Shown here: positions 44,461 through 55,143 of the stretch, piece by piece
Position numbering within the stretch: the first letter of the stretch is position 1
How the letters are laid out: every line of letters starts with the position of its first letter
DNA from: Triangularia verruculosa
Lineage: Eukaryota; Ascomycota; Sordariomycetes; Sordariales; Podosporaceae
Direction: 5' to 3'
Length of the DNA stretch: 64,000 nt
Assembly (NCBI GenBank): GCA_033296885.1
Contig: MU863881.1
Coordinates: 62,001-126,000 of the forward strand
Notes under the pieces: model-generated
Told to the model about the DNA's origin: nothing
Database searches by the model: none
What the model saw: the letters and a program-made list of their open reading frames with translations, nothing else
Position numbers and translations under genes: made by a program

Positions 44461-46443
44461 TTAGCCAGCGAACCCACCCCTAGCCATCTTCTTGGCTCGC
44501 TGATCACGTCTGTTGTGGTTCGCTCTGCTGCCCTTGTTTGCTTCCTTTCTCCGCCTGGCCGCGTCGTCCTGCGGTCCGGAATCACCTTGCTGCCCACCGC
44601 CTCTACCACCACTGCGTCCACCTCTTCCTTTGTTTCCACCACCCCTACCTCTACCTCCTCTGAAGCCACCTCTAGACGGACCGGAGCCATCGCCATCGGT
44701 ATCCTCGTCCCCAGCAACCCAACCCGTCCGTTCAAGCTGCGTCTGCTCGCCAGTCCACTCTCCATACCGCCTCTGGAGTCTCTTCTGGAGGTTGGCGTCC
44801 CGCTGGAGCATGACGGCCCACCCCTCAATCTGCTCGTCCGTCATTCCCGTTTCTTGCTTCAGTTTGAGGCGATCGGGGCCGGACCTGGACTTGGAATCCC
44901 GGGAGAAGAGCGCGGGCTCGGCTTGGTACGAGCGGTAGAGCAACGCTTCTGCGCCGTCGGGGAGGATCTCGTCGCCGAGGGAGGTGTCGACTGTGCCGCC
45001 GACGTCTGCGGCGTCGTAGGTATCGTCACGTTCGTCGTCGTCAGAGTCGAAAGCGGCCAGGGCGGAAAGGATGGCTGCTTTGGCGGGGGCGGTGGACTTG
45101 TCTCGCAGGAGGGCATCGGCGTTCCCGGGTTTCTTGCCGAGGTGGAGGTTGCCGGTCAACAGAGCGAGATCATCGTCGTTGTCGGTAGGGGGGAGGATAG
45201 GGGAGAGGTGAGGGGGTGTTGGGCGGGGGACGAGGGAGGAGTGACGGCGGATAGGGGGTTTAACTGGGGCAAGGTCCTCTGATCGGTCCAAGGAGGAGAG
45301 GTGAGGGGGGAGGGAGTCGTCGAGGAGGTGGGCGATGACGTCTTCGGTGGAGTCATGGTATTCATCGAGGAGTTTGGAGATGAAGCCGGAGCCGAGCTCC
45401 GGGAAGAGGTCTTGCACTTGGGAGATGGAGGAGAGCCGGTGTACGTGGATTTCTTGGTTTTCAGCTGCTTGGTCGAAGGAGACGAGACCTTTGCCTTTAT
45501 CGATTTTACGCCTGATGAGGCGTTTGGGTTTGGCTGGGAACAATGTGCTCGAGGTTGGTTTCTTGAAAGCGGCAAGGGAGGAGATGACGGAGGTGGTACG
45601 AGTTGAGGTGCTGACGTCGAGTTTCCGCTGAAGTTGTTGGAGTAACGGGGTTGAGGTGACCAACTCGGCAACGAGGGAGTCGTTGACGTTCAAGGGCCCG
45701 GTTTTGTGAGTGTCCGCGGCGGCTTTGAGTGAATAGAGGTGGTCGGTTAGGGGGCCGATCTTTTGAGAGTCAGCTAGCCCGATGAGACAGACGTAGAGGG
45801 TCGAAATGAGGGATCGTCGTAGAGGCGGATTGGTGATCTTGTAGCATGAGATGAGACCGTCGATGAAGTCACTGCCTGCGAGAAAGTATTCGGCGACAAA
45901 GGGGGAGGCATGAATGAGGTTGTTGACTTGCTCGAGCCGGGATTGTATGCCGTTGAGATCTCCTCCACTTAGGCCAGCATCGAGATTTTTGACTAGAAAC
46001 TTCTTGAGGCCGGCGAGTGATGTCTCGAGGTAAGACCGTGAGCTTTCTGATAGCACATCGAGAAGAATGCTTGTTTTCTTCTTCCCATATACTGTGCTCA
46101 CATCTGATAGGAAATCCCATTGTGCCAAGCTGCTTGGTGGTGACGAGGACTGAAGTAGTTTAGTGATGAGCTGATAGCAGTCTCGAAGGAGCCTCTTAGC
46201 CGAGGAAGATGTTCCCAGAATCCCAACACCATTCTGAGCCGTTTCCCGTGTGAATGATATGAGAAAAGTTGACAAGCTCTCATCCTTGGCGGACACTGAG
46301 ATGAAGTCGGCGTCTGAGAGGGAAAGGTGGCTGTTAATGAGCGCTACCCAGGCGTCGAGGAGGGTTGCCCATTCATCGGCGAGTAACTGGTCACGCCACG
46401 ACGCTAGAGGGAAGAGTGCAAAAGCCGGAAGTCTGGAAGCCAT
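44461..46443 (-). CDS. CUE-domain protein, Cue3/ASCC2 orthologue (ribosome quality trigger complex)
   Basis: Intronless, 660 aa from ATG at 46443 (MASRLPAFALFPLASWRDQL); the frame runs further upstream without an ATG. The helical N-domain (1-290) is the ASCC2/Cue3 scaffold. The CUE domain lies at about 340-378 (VQDLFPELGSGFISKLLDEY, TEDVIAHLLDD) and binds ubiquitin chains. The C-terminus is a RGG/GRG-rich and basic tail (GRGRGGG, ending KKMARGGFAG), suited to RNA or ribosome contact. Cue3 and ASCC2 work with Slh1/ASCC3 to split collided ribosomes marked by ubiquitin. Convergent with the nucleoporin gene, only about 156 bp apart. Confidence 0.85.
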   Translation of the reverse strand: MASRLPAFALFPLASWRDQLLADEWATLLDAWVALINSHLSLSDADFISVSAKDESLSTFLISFTRETAQNGVGILGTSSSAKRLLRDCYQLITKLLQSSSPPSSLAQWDFLSDVSTVYGKKKTSILLDVLSESSRSYLETSLAGLKKFLVKNLDAGLSGGDLNGIQSRLEQVNNLIHASPFVAEYFLAGSDFIDGLISCYKITNPPLRRSLISTLYVCLIGLADSQKIGPLTDHLYSLKAAADTHKTGPLNVNDSLVAELVTSTPLLQQLQRKLDVSTSTRTTSVISSLAAFKKPTSSTLFPAKPKRLIRRKIDKGKGLVSFDQAAENQEIHVHRLSSISQVQDLFPELGSGFISKLLDEYHDSTEDVIAHLLDDSLPPHLSSLDRSEDLAPVKPPIRRHSSLVPRPTPPHLSPILPPTDNDDDLALLTGNLHLGKKPGNADALLRDKSTAPAKAAILSALAAFDSDDDERDDTYDAADVGGTVDTSLGDEILPDGAEALLYRSYQAEPALFSRDSKSRSGPDRLKLKQETGMTDEQIEGWAVMLQRDANLQKRLQRRYGEWTGEQTQLERTGWVAGDEDTDGDGSGPSRGGFRGGRGRGGGNKGRGGRSGGRGGGQQGDSGPQDDAARRRKEANKGSRANHNRRDQRAKKMARGGFAG

Positions 46444-47185
46444 TTTGGTTGCTACTGTCGTCGCTGGAATCGGATATGGAAGTGCTTGGTCTAAGTGAAG
46501 GTAACAAGGAAGCGGGTGCCAAGAGTTGAAAGTGAGAGAGGGCTTGGGGATGAAGAAAGCAATAGAGCCAACTCTACTCCTTGAAACAACGAGCACACCT
46601 TGGAAACAAACCACAGATGATGAACTTGTATACAGTTAAATATCACCTTCAATCTCGTCCTGCATCAGCTCATTTATGTGTTTCCTACAGCGTCTCTATT
46701 TTGTGTCTCTCGCAAACGACAATTGCCCCTCCAAGGCTCCAAGCTCACCCTGGACGCCGAATGTGTCATTGACCGATGGGCAAGCCACAGATGGCCCACT
46801 CTAGCTCTGAGCTTCAAGCACAAGCCACCTGAACCCGGCTTCACCAGCCACCGCGCAAATAGGCCCGTGCGTGCCCTGCACCCCCACCAAGAGCTCAATC
46901 CACCAAAAATACCCAAAATTCGCGTTAAAAAGAAAAGCTCGTGAAGTTTTATCTCCCGCATCGCCAATCCAGCCGTAATCGCCTTCATCACGTTACCGAA
47001 ACGGTATGTTTGTGTCTCTCTCCCTGTCGCCTCGGCAAATAGATGTTCCTTTCTTTCTTGGACCATTCCACTAACGGTCTTTGCCCTCGTCTCTCTAGCA
47101 TCGCCGTTCGAGTCTTGAAGGTACCTTCCAGTCAACTTCTTCCACACCAAAACCAACCGACCCACCGTCAAAAACCACCGCCATC
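46444..47185. promoter_or_regulatory. Divergent promoter region with 5' UTR intron of uS10 gene
   Basis: Between the Cue3-like gene and the ribosomal protein gene. A leader intron of the uS10 mRNA is well supported at 47004-47098: donor gtatgt, branch ctaac near 47071 and acceptor ctctctag. Leader introns are common in fungal ribosomal protein genes. Confidence 0.65.
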
Positions 47186-47604
47186 ATGTCCGGTTACAAC
47201 AAGGAGAAGGAGTTCGGCGAGGCCCCCAAGGTCCACAAGATCAGAATCACTCTGTCTTCCCGCAAGGTCCAGGCCCTCGAGAAGGTCTGCTCCGAGCTCC
47301 TTGAGCGTGTACGTATCCCTCCACACAAAAAAGCGATCTTCAGTCAGGTTCCAGCTGCTGACAACCCCGAAAACAGGCCAAGTCCAAGGACCTCAAGGCC
47401 AAGGGCCCCGTCCGTCTCCCCACCAAGACCCTCAAGATCATGACCCGCAAGACCCCTTGCGGTGAGGGTTCCAAGACCTGGGATCTTTTTGAGATGCGCA
47501 TCCACAAGCGCCTCATCGACTTGACCGCCCCCACCGAGGTCGTCAAGCAGATCATTATCAACATTGAGGCTGGTGTCGAGGTCGAGGTTACCATTGCTGC
47601 TTAA
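47186..47604 (+). CDS. rps20: 40S ribosomal protein S20 (uS10)
   Basis: Exons 47186-47308 and 47377-47604 (intron 68 nt, donor gtacgt), 116 aa. VHKIRITLSSRKVQALEKVC, then KGPVRLPTKTLKIMTRKTPC, then TWDLFEMRIHKRLIDL are textbook eukaryotic uS10. The protein is part of the 40S head, and in yeast it is ubiquitinated when ribosomes collide. That is the signal read by the Cue3 complex, whose gene is the divergent neighbour here. Strong ribosomal-protein codon use (GGC, AAG, CTC). Gene identity is secure. Confidence 0.96.
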
Positions 47605-47889
47605 GTGCAGTCTAATGGTCAACAAAAATCACGGCTGGAGGAAACGAAAAAAAAATGCGCAAATGTCTGGGGGTGGTTTCTCCTGAAAAGGGAGACCCCT
47701 GTGTGGCTACGTAGTCTTGAATTGACGAACGAGTTCCCGGGCAACAATAAACTGAGCGGCTGCAACGGTGTGATGTTTATGTCTCGATCTGGTTATGGTA
47801 TGAATCGCTATGCATTTTGCCGCTACAACAAGGTATCCAAGATCAAAAAGCCAGCATACGGACTAAGGGTACTATGGATTTCGAGCCCA

Positions 47890-49557
47890 TCACTTCCTTC
47901 TCTCCACCATATCTCTCTCCAGCTGCCAAATCCTACTCCTTTCCTCCACCGAGTCTAGCGGCCACGGCTTTCCTTTGCTTAATCTTCTCACCAACTCCGT
48001 CTCTTTTGCCCTGTACACCTGCGGCGTAATATAGGTTCCCTTCAACCACCTGCTTCCTGTGGACGTCTCAAACTCCCTTCTCCCATGCAAAACACGCGAG
48101 TTGTCAAAGATGACACACTCCCCTGGCTTCATCTTCACTTCGTACATGTTATCCTCCTTCTCCAGCAGCTTCTGGAACTTCTCCGCTGCGTCCCGCCACC
48201 GGCGCAATGCGATCCCGTTGCGCTTCGACGGGAATGAAGTCTGGAAAGGAGGCGCCCAATGGGTGATGAACGGTGCACCAGTAGCCGGATCCGCCTCAAT
48301 TGTTTTTCGAGTAGAGAAGTAATGGTGCCCGCCTTTGTCATACCCAAATGGCACGTCTATGTTGACGAGAAAGTCGTACGCTTCTCGATCGGTGTTGTAC
48401 AATTGCAGCGCCGCGTGAACGCCGTCGCTGAAGATGGACTCGCCTCCCTCGCAGCTGTTGGCCAGGCAGTGAAGGAGCTGCAGCCGGGGGATGGGGTCGT
48501 GGTACATGAGATCTTGGTGTAGGCCAAGAAAGACGTTGGTGTAGGCTACGTTTTCGGCGCGGGGCTTGGACTTGACGTCCCAGGTCCAACCGTAAAATGT
48601 ATATTGTAGGGGCCCGATGCGGTTGGCGATGTTGATGACGGAGTGCTCTTCCTGCGGGACGTTGGTGAGGAAGATCAGGCCAGTTTTGGTGAACTGGTGG
48701 AAGGCGGCCCAGAAGGCTTCGTCGTTGTTGCGCCAGTCGTTGTAGTCGATGTGGCAGGCGCCAGAGCGGACGAGCTCGGTGAAAGAGGCATTGTCCCAGA
48801 GAGTTCGCGGAATGGGGGGTTGGAGCTGGATTCGGGGGTTGTAGTTGTGGTAGAGGAGGTTGAGATCGTTGGCAGAGACGATGGTGCGGTGGGATTCGCC
48901 GTTGCTTAGGCTGTCCTTTTCCCAGATGACCTCGAGGGAACCGTCGCGTTGAAGGCGAACATTTTCGTTGCTCGTGGCTGGAATGTCAGGAAGGTCGGTG
49001 GTCGAGAAGGTCTTCTGGCCAGAATCTGGATCCAGGCATTTGGAGCAGCTGCAGGAATCTCGCAACCAGAGGCGGGAGAGGGTCAATGGCTTGACATTGT
49101 CAGACCCAGGACCAGGAATGAGTTTGATCTCTTTTGTCCCCAACTTGGCATCGCTGAACAGCGGGACGTCCTGGCTGATGTATTCTCGCTCTGCTAGATT
49201 TGGCTCGATCGTGTTGGGGACGCCTCCTTTTGCTGCGACGAGTTGTTCTCTCTCCTTCTGTAGCTTGGCAACCAATTCCTTCAAATCCTCCACCTCTTTT
49301 CTGAGCGCGGCTTCATGCTCGGCTGCGTCCTTAAATGGTGATGGCGAAAATCGGCTTGTCAATTTCGTTTCGTTGGCGGTCAATCGAAGCCTCGGTTTGG
49401 TGATATTCGGTGTGACATGGTAATGGCGCGCGAGGTGAGGTCGGATTGTGGGATCTCTTGAACTTCGGGCAGGCGTTGTGCAAAGCCGCGGAACGGCAAG
49501 AACCCCGCGGGCTGGCCGGAGCGCAGTTGGAAGGCCTATGCGCGCTGGTCGTGTCAT
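47890..49557 (-). CDS. Gamma-butyrobetaine dioxygenase-like Fe(II)/2-oxoglutarate enzyme
   Basis: Intronless, 555 aa. The first 50 residues are Arg/Pro/Ala rich and free of acid, as in mitochondrial transit peptides. A predicted coiled-coil (about 78-110, EAALRKEVEDLKELVAKLQK) precedes a CSCSKC zinc-type domain (about 150-230). The dioxygenase domain has YTNVFLGLHQDLMYHD with His347 and Asp349, the distal His491 (RVLHGRREF) and Arg503 for 2-oxoglutarate. The TauD-like fold with the N-terminal zinc domain is shared by gamma-butyrobetaine and trimethyllysine dioxygenases of carnitine synthesis. QLLHCLANSCEGGESIFSDG looks closer to the former, but I cannot separate them surely. Confidence 0.82.
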   Translation of the reverse strand: MTRPARIGLPTALRPARGVLAVPRLCTTPARSSRDPTIRPHLARHYHVTPNITKPRLRLTANETKLTSRFSPSPFKDAAEHEAALRKEVEDLKELVAKLQKEREQLVAAKGGVPNTIEPNLAEREYISQDVPLFSDAKLGTKEIKLIPGPGSDNVKPLTLSRLWLRDSCSCSKCLDPDSGQKTFSTTDLPDIPATSNENVRLQRDGSLEVIWEKDSLSNGESHRTIVSANDLNLLYHNYNPRIQLQPPIPRTLWDNASFTELVRSGACHIDYNDWRNNDEAFWAAFHQFTKTGLIFLTNVPQEEHSVINIANRIGPLQYTFYGWTWDVKSKPRAENVAYTNVFLGLHQDLMYHDPIPRLQLLHCLANSCEGGESIFSDGVHAALQLYNTDREAYDFLVNIDVPFGYDKGGHHYFSTRKTIEADPATGAPFITHWAPPFQTSFPSKRNGIALRRWRDAAEKFQKLLEKEDNMYEVKMKPGECVIFDNSRVLHGRREFETSTGSRWLKGTYITPQVYRAKETELVRRLSKGKPWPLDSVEERSRIWQLERDMVERRK

Positions 49558-50153
49558 CGCAAGCGCATCGAGTTTCGGTTTGAAGAAGGGCTCAGATGGA
49601 CACGAACATGCCAGGGGATCGCGAATATATGAAATAGGACCACTCTAGGGCCAGGCGCATGGGTTGGAAGTGCCGGAAGACGGCCGAACCTCGGTCATGA
49701 GCGTCTCTTTGAAGAGGCATCGTTCGGTTGCTGCTGCGACAGACCCACTTCTGATAAGATCGTGGGCGCCATTTTGCGGGGTGTTGTGCGCCGTTTGGCG
49801 GCTTGTCCTTTGGCCCGATGGTAACCACCCCTCAAATGTGCAGTTGACCAGATTCTGGCTTGTGATGAGTCTAGCGGGTTGGTTCGACAATTTTGACTGC
49901 TGGCGGTATAAATAGGAGGTCGATGTTTTCGCGACCCTGACTACCTACTTTGACAGTGGGCATGAGGACGAACTGACGTCATTGCCTTCACCCCACCAAG
50001 CACCACATTAAGGCCGCGTAAACTCCTGTTCAACGTCGTCTCAGAGTCGCCAATCCGATAGCTTCCTTCAAATCTCTCGCTGTCTCTATTGGCATTCTGA
50101 ACTGATTTACGTTATCTCAAATCCTAAGCCAACTTGCAACTCTCCCTACCATC
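49558..50153. other. Divergent intergenic region
   Basis: Between the dioxygenase and the 53-aa protein gene. No additional gene seen. Confidence 0.5.
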
Positions 50154-50367
50154 ATGAATCCCAACCCGCTGTCAGATCGCGAGAAGGCGTTGGAAAACCA
50201 GTACATTCGTGAGAAGGAGTAAGATTCCCTGTTTAATCGACTTTTTGTGGATACTAAGTTCGGCTTGTAGGATTCAGATGGCTAAGGAAAGGGCAGCAAA
50301 GAACCAAGCAGCCAAGAATGCAAGCTCAACTACGCAGGGACAGCAAGACGCAAGTAAAGATAAATGA
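50154..50367 (+). CDS. 53-aa IF1-like (mitochondrial ATPase inhibitor family) protein
   Basis: Two exons, 50154-50218 and 50271-50367 (intron 52 nt, donor gtaaga, acceptor ttgtag). The join gives 53 aa beginning MNPNPLSDREKALENQYIRE and continuing KEIQMAKERAAKNQAAKN. The pattern REKA-x-EN-x-YIR-x-KE is the core of the IATP family, whose members bind and block reverse ATP hydrolysis by F1. The protein is one long charged helix with a polar tail and has no visible transit peptide. So either targeting is internal or it is an IF1-related protein with another place of action. It is too short for automated gene callers and easily missed. Confidence 0.72.
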
Positions 50368-50436
50368 GTAATGTGGGTTTAGCTGAGCATAATCTCGAAT
50401 CCAAGCTCCATTATCCAAATAGTCAAGTTTTCAAAG

Positions 50437-51601
50437 TCATACTGTAGGGTGTCCATGTGGATACGGCCAATCTGAACCTTGGTCCGACTTCATCGACTCC
50501 GCAGTCTCCTTGCTGTTCAGTTTCTCGACGTGGGTGTTGTGCAGCTCCTTGAACAACACTCTCAGCACAGGGATGCAGCTCGCCATGATGGTTGTTCCTG
50601 TCTCTGCCGACGTCCAGATCACCAGCAAACTCCCCTCGTCTAGGTAATCTATGTTAGCATCCGCTTTAGTCATTGGTTGGTCAGTAATGAGTACTCACAA
50701 GTGAAGTTCTTGGATCCCAGTAGCAACAACTTGGACGACTTGATGAAAGCCCACACACCGGCTCTATTTCGCCTCACATCAGCTAAGGTGATCACATCGG
50801 ATCACAGGTCGTGGTGGAAACTCACACAATTCCCATACTCATGCACACCACCACCCCCAGCTTCTCTTTCTTCCTCATTTGCAGTTTCCAAAGCAACTTC
50901 CACGGCAACAGCGCCAGCAGGATGTCACAGAGCCCGCTATACACACCACAGAAAACCCCATAGTTATTCGTCGCGTTCACATCCCAGCAGCTCCCTTCCG
51001 TCGCCAGGTCCCAGTTCTTCCTAATGGGAGTACACTTCACCCACACAACCACCGCTTGCGTGGTCATCAGAGCATTCATGCTGATCAACACAAACCAGGC
51101 GGTTTTCTCTAGCATGCTCCCCGAGGGGGACAGTCTGAGGATAGTAATGGCAAAAGAAGTCTTGGACCACGCGACGGCCAGGATGGAGATGCAGGTCCCG
51201 AGGGTGGCACCGCCAAGCGCGATAATTGGGTGATTCTCAGGGGCAATGTCACAGGGGTAGCGGCCGAAACCTAGGTCGACGGCGAGCTGACATAGGACGG
51301 CGCAGATTATTAACATCAGCCAGCTGACTATCAGGACGTAGTCGTCCCACCAGAGACCTCGTGACCGCCATTTCTTGCAGTAGACGCGGAGAGCGATGAA
51401 GACTGTTGAGAATGCAAGGAAGGCCCAGACTGTGCGAGAGACGATGGGACCTCTATCTGGCATCGGGTAGTCTGGTGGGAGGAGACCGAGGGCTTTGAGG
51501 TCGCAGTATTCGGTTGAGCTCGGGTGGGGTGGTGATGTTGAAGGGTCTGGGTTGACGTCTCGAGGGAGAAGGAGCTCCAACAAGGTCTTGTGTGGGGACA
51601 T
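50437..51601 (-). CDS. Fungal rhodopsin-domain integral membrane protein (PTH11/SAT4-like)
   Basis: Exons 51601-50826, 50763-50699 and 50648-50437 (introns 62 and 50 nt), 350 aa. Seven membrane helices are visible, with the family signposts RVYCKKWRSRGLWWDDYV after TM1, SWSKTSFAITILRL-like AWSKTSFAITILRL near TM4, and NATNNYGVFCGVYSGLCDIL near TM6. Exon 2 restores GIVAGVWAFIKSSKL, typical of this family, which decided the acceptor. There is no CFEM domain. Some members (Pth11) act in surface sensing in plant-associated fungi; most are uncharacterised. The short charged tail is cytoplasmic. Confidence 0.82.
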
Positions 51602-53165
51602 TTCGAAGGAGGTTGAAAGGGTATGTATCCGCGCAAGGGCAAGGTGGTTTGATATTGGAGGACCTCACTTGATCCAAGTGTTCACGGTCCCATGTGATGG
51701 AGAAAAGAAGAAAGAGAATCCTTCAACTGTTTGACAGGGCAACATGGCGTCTTTATGAAGGCGATTTCCCCTCGAGAACTACACAGATGCTCGACAAGGA
51801 GACACAAAGGGCTCAGCCGAGAAAGCAAACATGCGGCCCGGCAGCGGCCCGGACCTACAAGATACCAATCACCAGGAAGGTCTTCCCTAGGTTCAGGGAT
51901 TGACCGGTACCGACGCACGAAAGTTGGATGCCGGGATGGCAATGTGTGTGGGAGTGATTCATGCGGTTGGGTTCTTCATGTCGAGCCTTTTCTGCGGTGA
52001 CCGCCGCTGTCAAAAACTAGAAGGTGGGTTGGATTCGGATCTCATTGGCTCAGCCCTGGTCGAGAAGGGCATGCAAGCTCCTCCTCCAACTGTGAATTAG
52101 GTCGTGGGGTCCAGACACTGTCGGACTTGCACGTAGAGAGCGGAGAAGGTGGAAACATCTGCGCCGCTAAGGAGATATGATGATCGTATCCAGAAATTGG
52201 CTAGAGTGTCAGCGCTTACGCTTAGGCACTTGTGCTCGGCTCCGAAGAAAGTGAGCTCGTCAAAGAGACCTAGAATGCTTGTTTACCTATGCCTAAACAC
52301 AAGGAGCCATGTCACGAGATATCACCCTCCAACAGTTGGCATCCGAGCAGAGCTTTCTGCTATCATTGTGGTCCATTACTGAGAATGATAGCCTCAGATA
52401 TTTGCACATAGCATTCAGCGTTGCTTTTAATAGTGGCAATGTCAAGCTCGTCGGTGTGACTGATCTGCGTCAAAACATGGAATACAAACTTTCCTGCATG
52501 CCATCATCTTTTGGGAATGTTGTGCTAGGACACACAAGCAAAGCCACTTGACATGACCTAGCGTGATGGGCATCATTCACTGGACCTGTGCCATGCAGCA
52601 AGACTTTCACGCCGCCCACGTACCGAAGAAACAGATCCAACAACCAAGCCACCCAGCTGTCTGTGTAACGTGCTACTGATATGAACCGCGCAGAATAGTG
52701 TCGCCACCTTTGCCGGCCAATTTCACTGAAGAAGGAGAAGTAAGTCGAGCGGAGTGCAAAGAGAACATTCGAATATGATGCACTCATACCGAGGTACCTA
52801 TGAAATAACAGACGTACAAAAATAAGGGTAAGCCTTTCCGTGTTTCAACAGTCCTTTCCCTTTCTCATATAATAATAATACTCTCTTAAAACGCAGCTCT
52901 AGGCTTGTGATAATTTTCCAAAATATGAATGGATGGCCTCCGTATGCCACTTAACCGTCTTCAAAGCCAATCAACCACATCAACAACCTGAAAGCAAAGT
53001 AGTGAGCTCCTGACTCTGGCTCTGCTTGTGTCATCCCCATCTTGTTCCAACTTCATGCCTGCTTGTGGTGTTTTCGCTAGGCGTAAGATAGAAATCTCGA
53101 CCTGGATACATCCATGGCTGCGCACCGTTTCTAACATCAACCGACCCCGAGCTCCACCAACCCAG
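51602..53165. other. Intergenic region
   Basis: No gene supported. The left part holds the promoter of the rhodopsin-domain gene; the right end is the 3' region of deaminase A. Confidence 0.55.
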
Positions 53166-55143
53166 TTAGATCTTGGCACCACCCTCATCATCATCATCAT
53201 CTTCGTCATTCCTGAGACCGCCAGAAACACCCAACTGACCCATCAGCCTACCCAACTCCTCCACGGACTCCCCCTCCATACATTCACCCCCATTACCATC
53301 ATCCTCATTCTCGCCTTCCACGACCTCCTCCAAGATCACCTCACGAAATTTAGTCCTGCCAGTAACACTTCCATTCCCAACACTTCCATGCCCAATCTGC
53401 GCCAGCCCGATGATTGACGGACCATCAGACAGCGCATGGCCTCTCACGCTCCCAGCAGCGGTGACCACCGAGCCGAAAGGATCAGAAGGCGTATGCCGAC
53501 TATCATACTTGCTTCCTTTCAAACCCCTTCTCTCTTTCAGCACCCTTGTGACCTCATCCTTCAGCTTCTTTATCATCTTCTCAATGGTGTTCTTTCTATC
53601 CTCAATGAGCCTCTCGACTCCCGGGTCGACTGGGCCCTGAATGTCAGCCACCCTCCACTTGTGGTAAAGGTTCCCATGCCCTGGTCGACGGTCGACTTTG
53701 ATGGGGAAGGAGTCGAAGTAATAGTCGCAAAGGAGGCAAGTGGGCTTGGAACAGCCAATGTATCGTCCAAACCTGTCCTCCATGAAGAAGGTCCAGTGGG
53801 CATCTTCACGGCCGGGAGATGGACGGAGAACTTCTTTATGGAACCTCGAAAGCAAAGTGACTTCGGCGTGGACCGTGGTGATACACTTGGGGTCTTTGAT
53901 CGATTCTTTGAGCCGGGCGTCAAAGTCAATTGCTTGGAAATGGGGGAGGAGCGATTGGTACGCGGCGTGAGCCTCACCATCGGTGGTGACACGGTTGAGG
54001 AGGTCTTTGCCGGTGCACATGCGTTCTTTGATCTGGAGCGGATTGCCAAGCTTCGGCGGCGAAGCGTATGCGATGACCTCTGGGGACTCAAACAGGTCGG
54101 GCCATTTTTTGCGGGCGGCGATGAAGACGCGGACGGCGATGGTGTAGGAGTGCAAGCGACCTATAGCGTGGCGGGTTTCGCTCCAGGGCGGGGCAGTGTC
54201 CCGACGCTCGTCGTCGCCTGCCTTGCCGCGGAGGAAGGAGGAGAACGAGGATGTGTAGGCTTCTTCGAGGGCCTGGAGAAGATTGTGTGTCTGTTGGACA
54301 ACTAGAAGGTAGGTAAGAACTGTTAGAACTTGCACGGGGCTTAGGTGAGATCATTCGCAGCTATGAGCTCGAGATAAAGTTGAGGAAGAACTGACATGAA
54401 ATGATATCGTGGGGCCAAGTAGCCACCACTCTTTCGGCAATTGGGAGCAGTTTACCCAGACGTGTTGACATGGAGGCTATTGGAACAGTCAGCCTTCGTG
54501 TCATAGCCAAGGCTCAGGTAAAGTGTAACGAACCTTCTAGGCCATTGTCCCTGGCGCAACTGTCGATGCAAGCACCAACGTTGACAACCAACCCTTTCAC
54601 ATATTTGTAGAACCGCCAACGGCAATGCGCAACGATCTTCTTCATCAACGTGGACGAGAATTCTCTGGTCTTCGTTTCATCTTCAAGATCTTTCGCTCTC
54701 ATGCTTTTCAGGGCTGCCAAAATGTCATCGGATAAAAACTTCTTCACCGCGGCCATCTGTGTCTTGTTGCGACTATTGGAAGCAATCCAGTACTCCACCT
54801 GACCAGGCTGGACAATCATTGCGCTGGTGACAGTGTCTCCACCATGCTTGGTGTCGCAAATCTGGGCAACTTTGTTGACGAAACATTTGTAAAGAGCCCG
54901 ATCGTTGTCCGGAGTGGAAACAATGGAGTCGTCGTCGGACGTATTGGCACTTGAAGGCTGAGGAAGAGCATCCTTGAGCACGCAATAGAACTGAATGACG
55001 CTGTACAGTCGCTTGGCCTGGCTGGGAGTGAGCTGCACGAGCGTGGTGGTGGGTGATGGCAGTTTTGCGCTGGGCATGTTGGCTGAATCGGCTGGGAGGG
55101 AGAAATAGAGTGTCGTTGATTCAACAGGTGAAACAATGGGCAT
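53166..55143 (-). CDS. OTT_1508-like deaminase-fold protein A
   Basis: Three exons: 55143-54534, 54476-54396 and 54301-53166, giving 608 aa. The C-terminal part holds TTVHAEVTLLSRF (His375, Glu377) and then GRYIGCSKPTCLLCDYYF (Cys420, Cys423). This HAE plus C-x2-C pair is the zinc and proton-shuttle set of the cytidine deaminase fold, in the version of the OTT_1508-like family known in fungi and some bacteria. The N-half (about 40-330) is a helical region shared with protein B (RLYSVIQFYCVL, CFVNKVAQICDTKHGGDTVT). The C-end is acidic (DEDDDDDEGG). Substrate unknown: nucleic acid or free base. It is divergent from zinc-finger gene 1 and a paralogue of the gene at 60391. Confidence 0.8.

Noticed and set aside
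44392..45282. Long plus-strand open frame of 296 codons
   Set aside because: It is antisense to the Cue3-like gene and reflects its codon bias; no family likeness.
53436..54305. Plus-strand open frame of 289 codons
   Set aside because: Antisense shadow of deaminase A exon 3.
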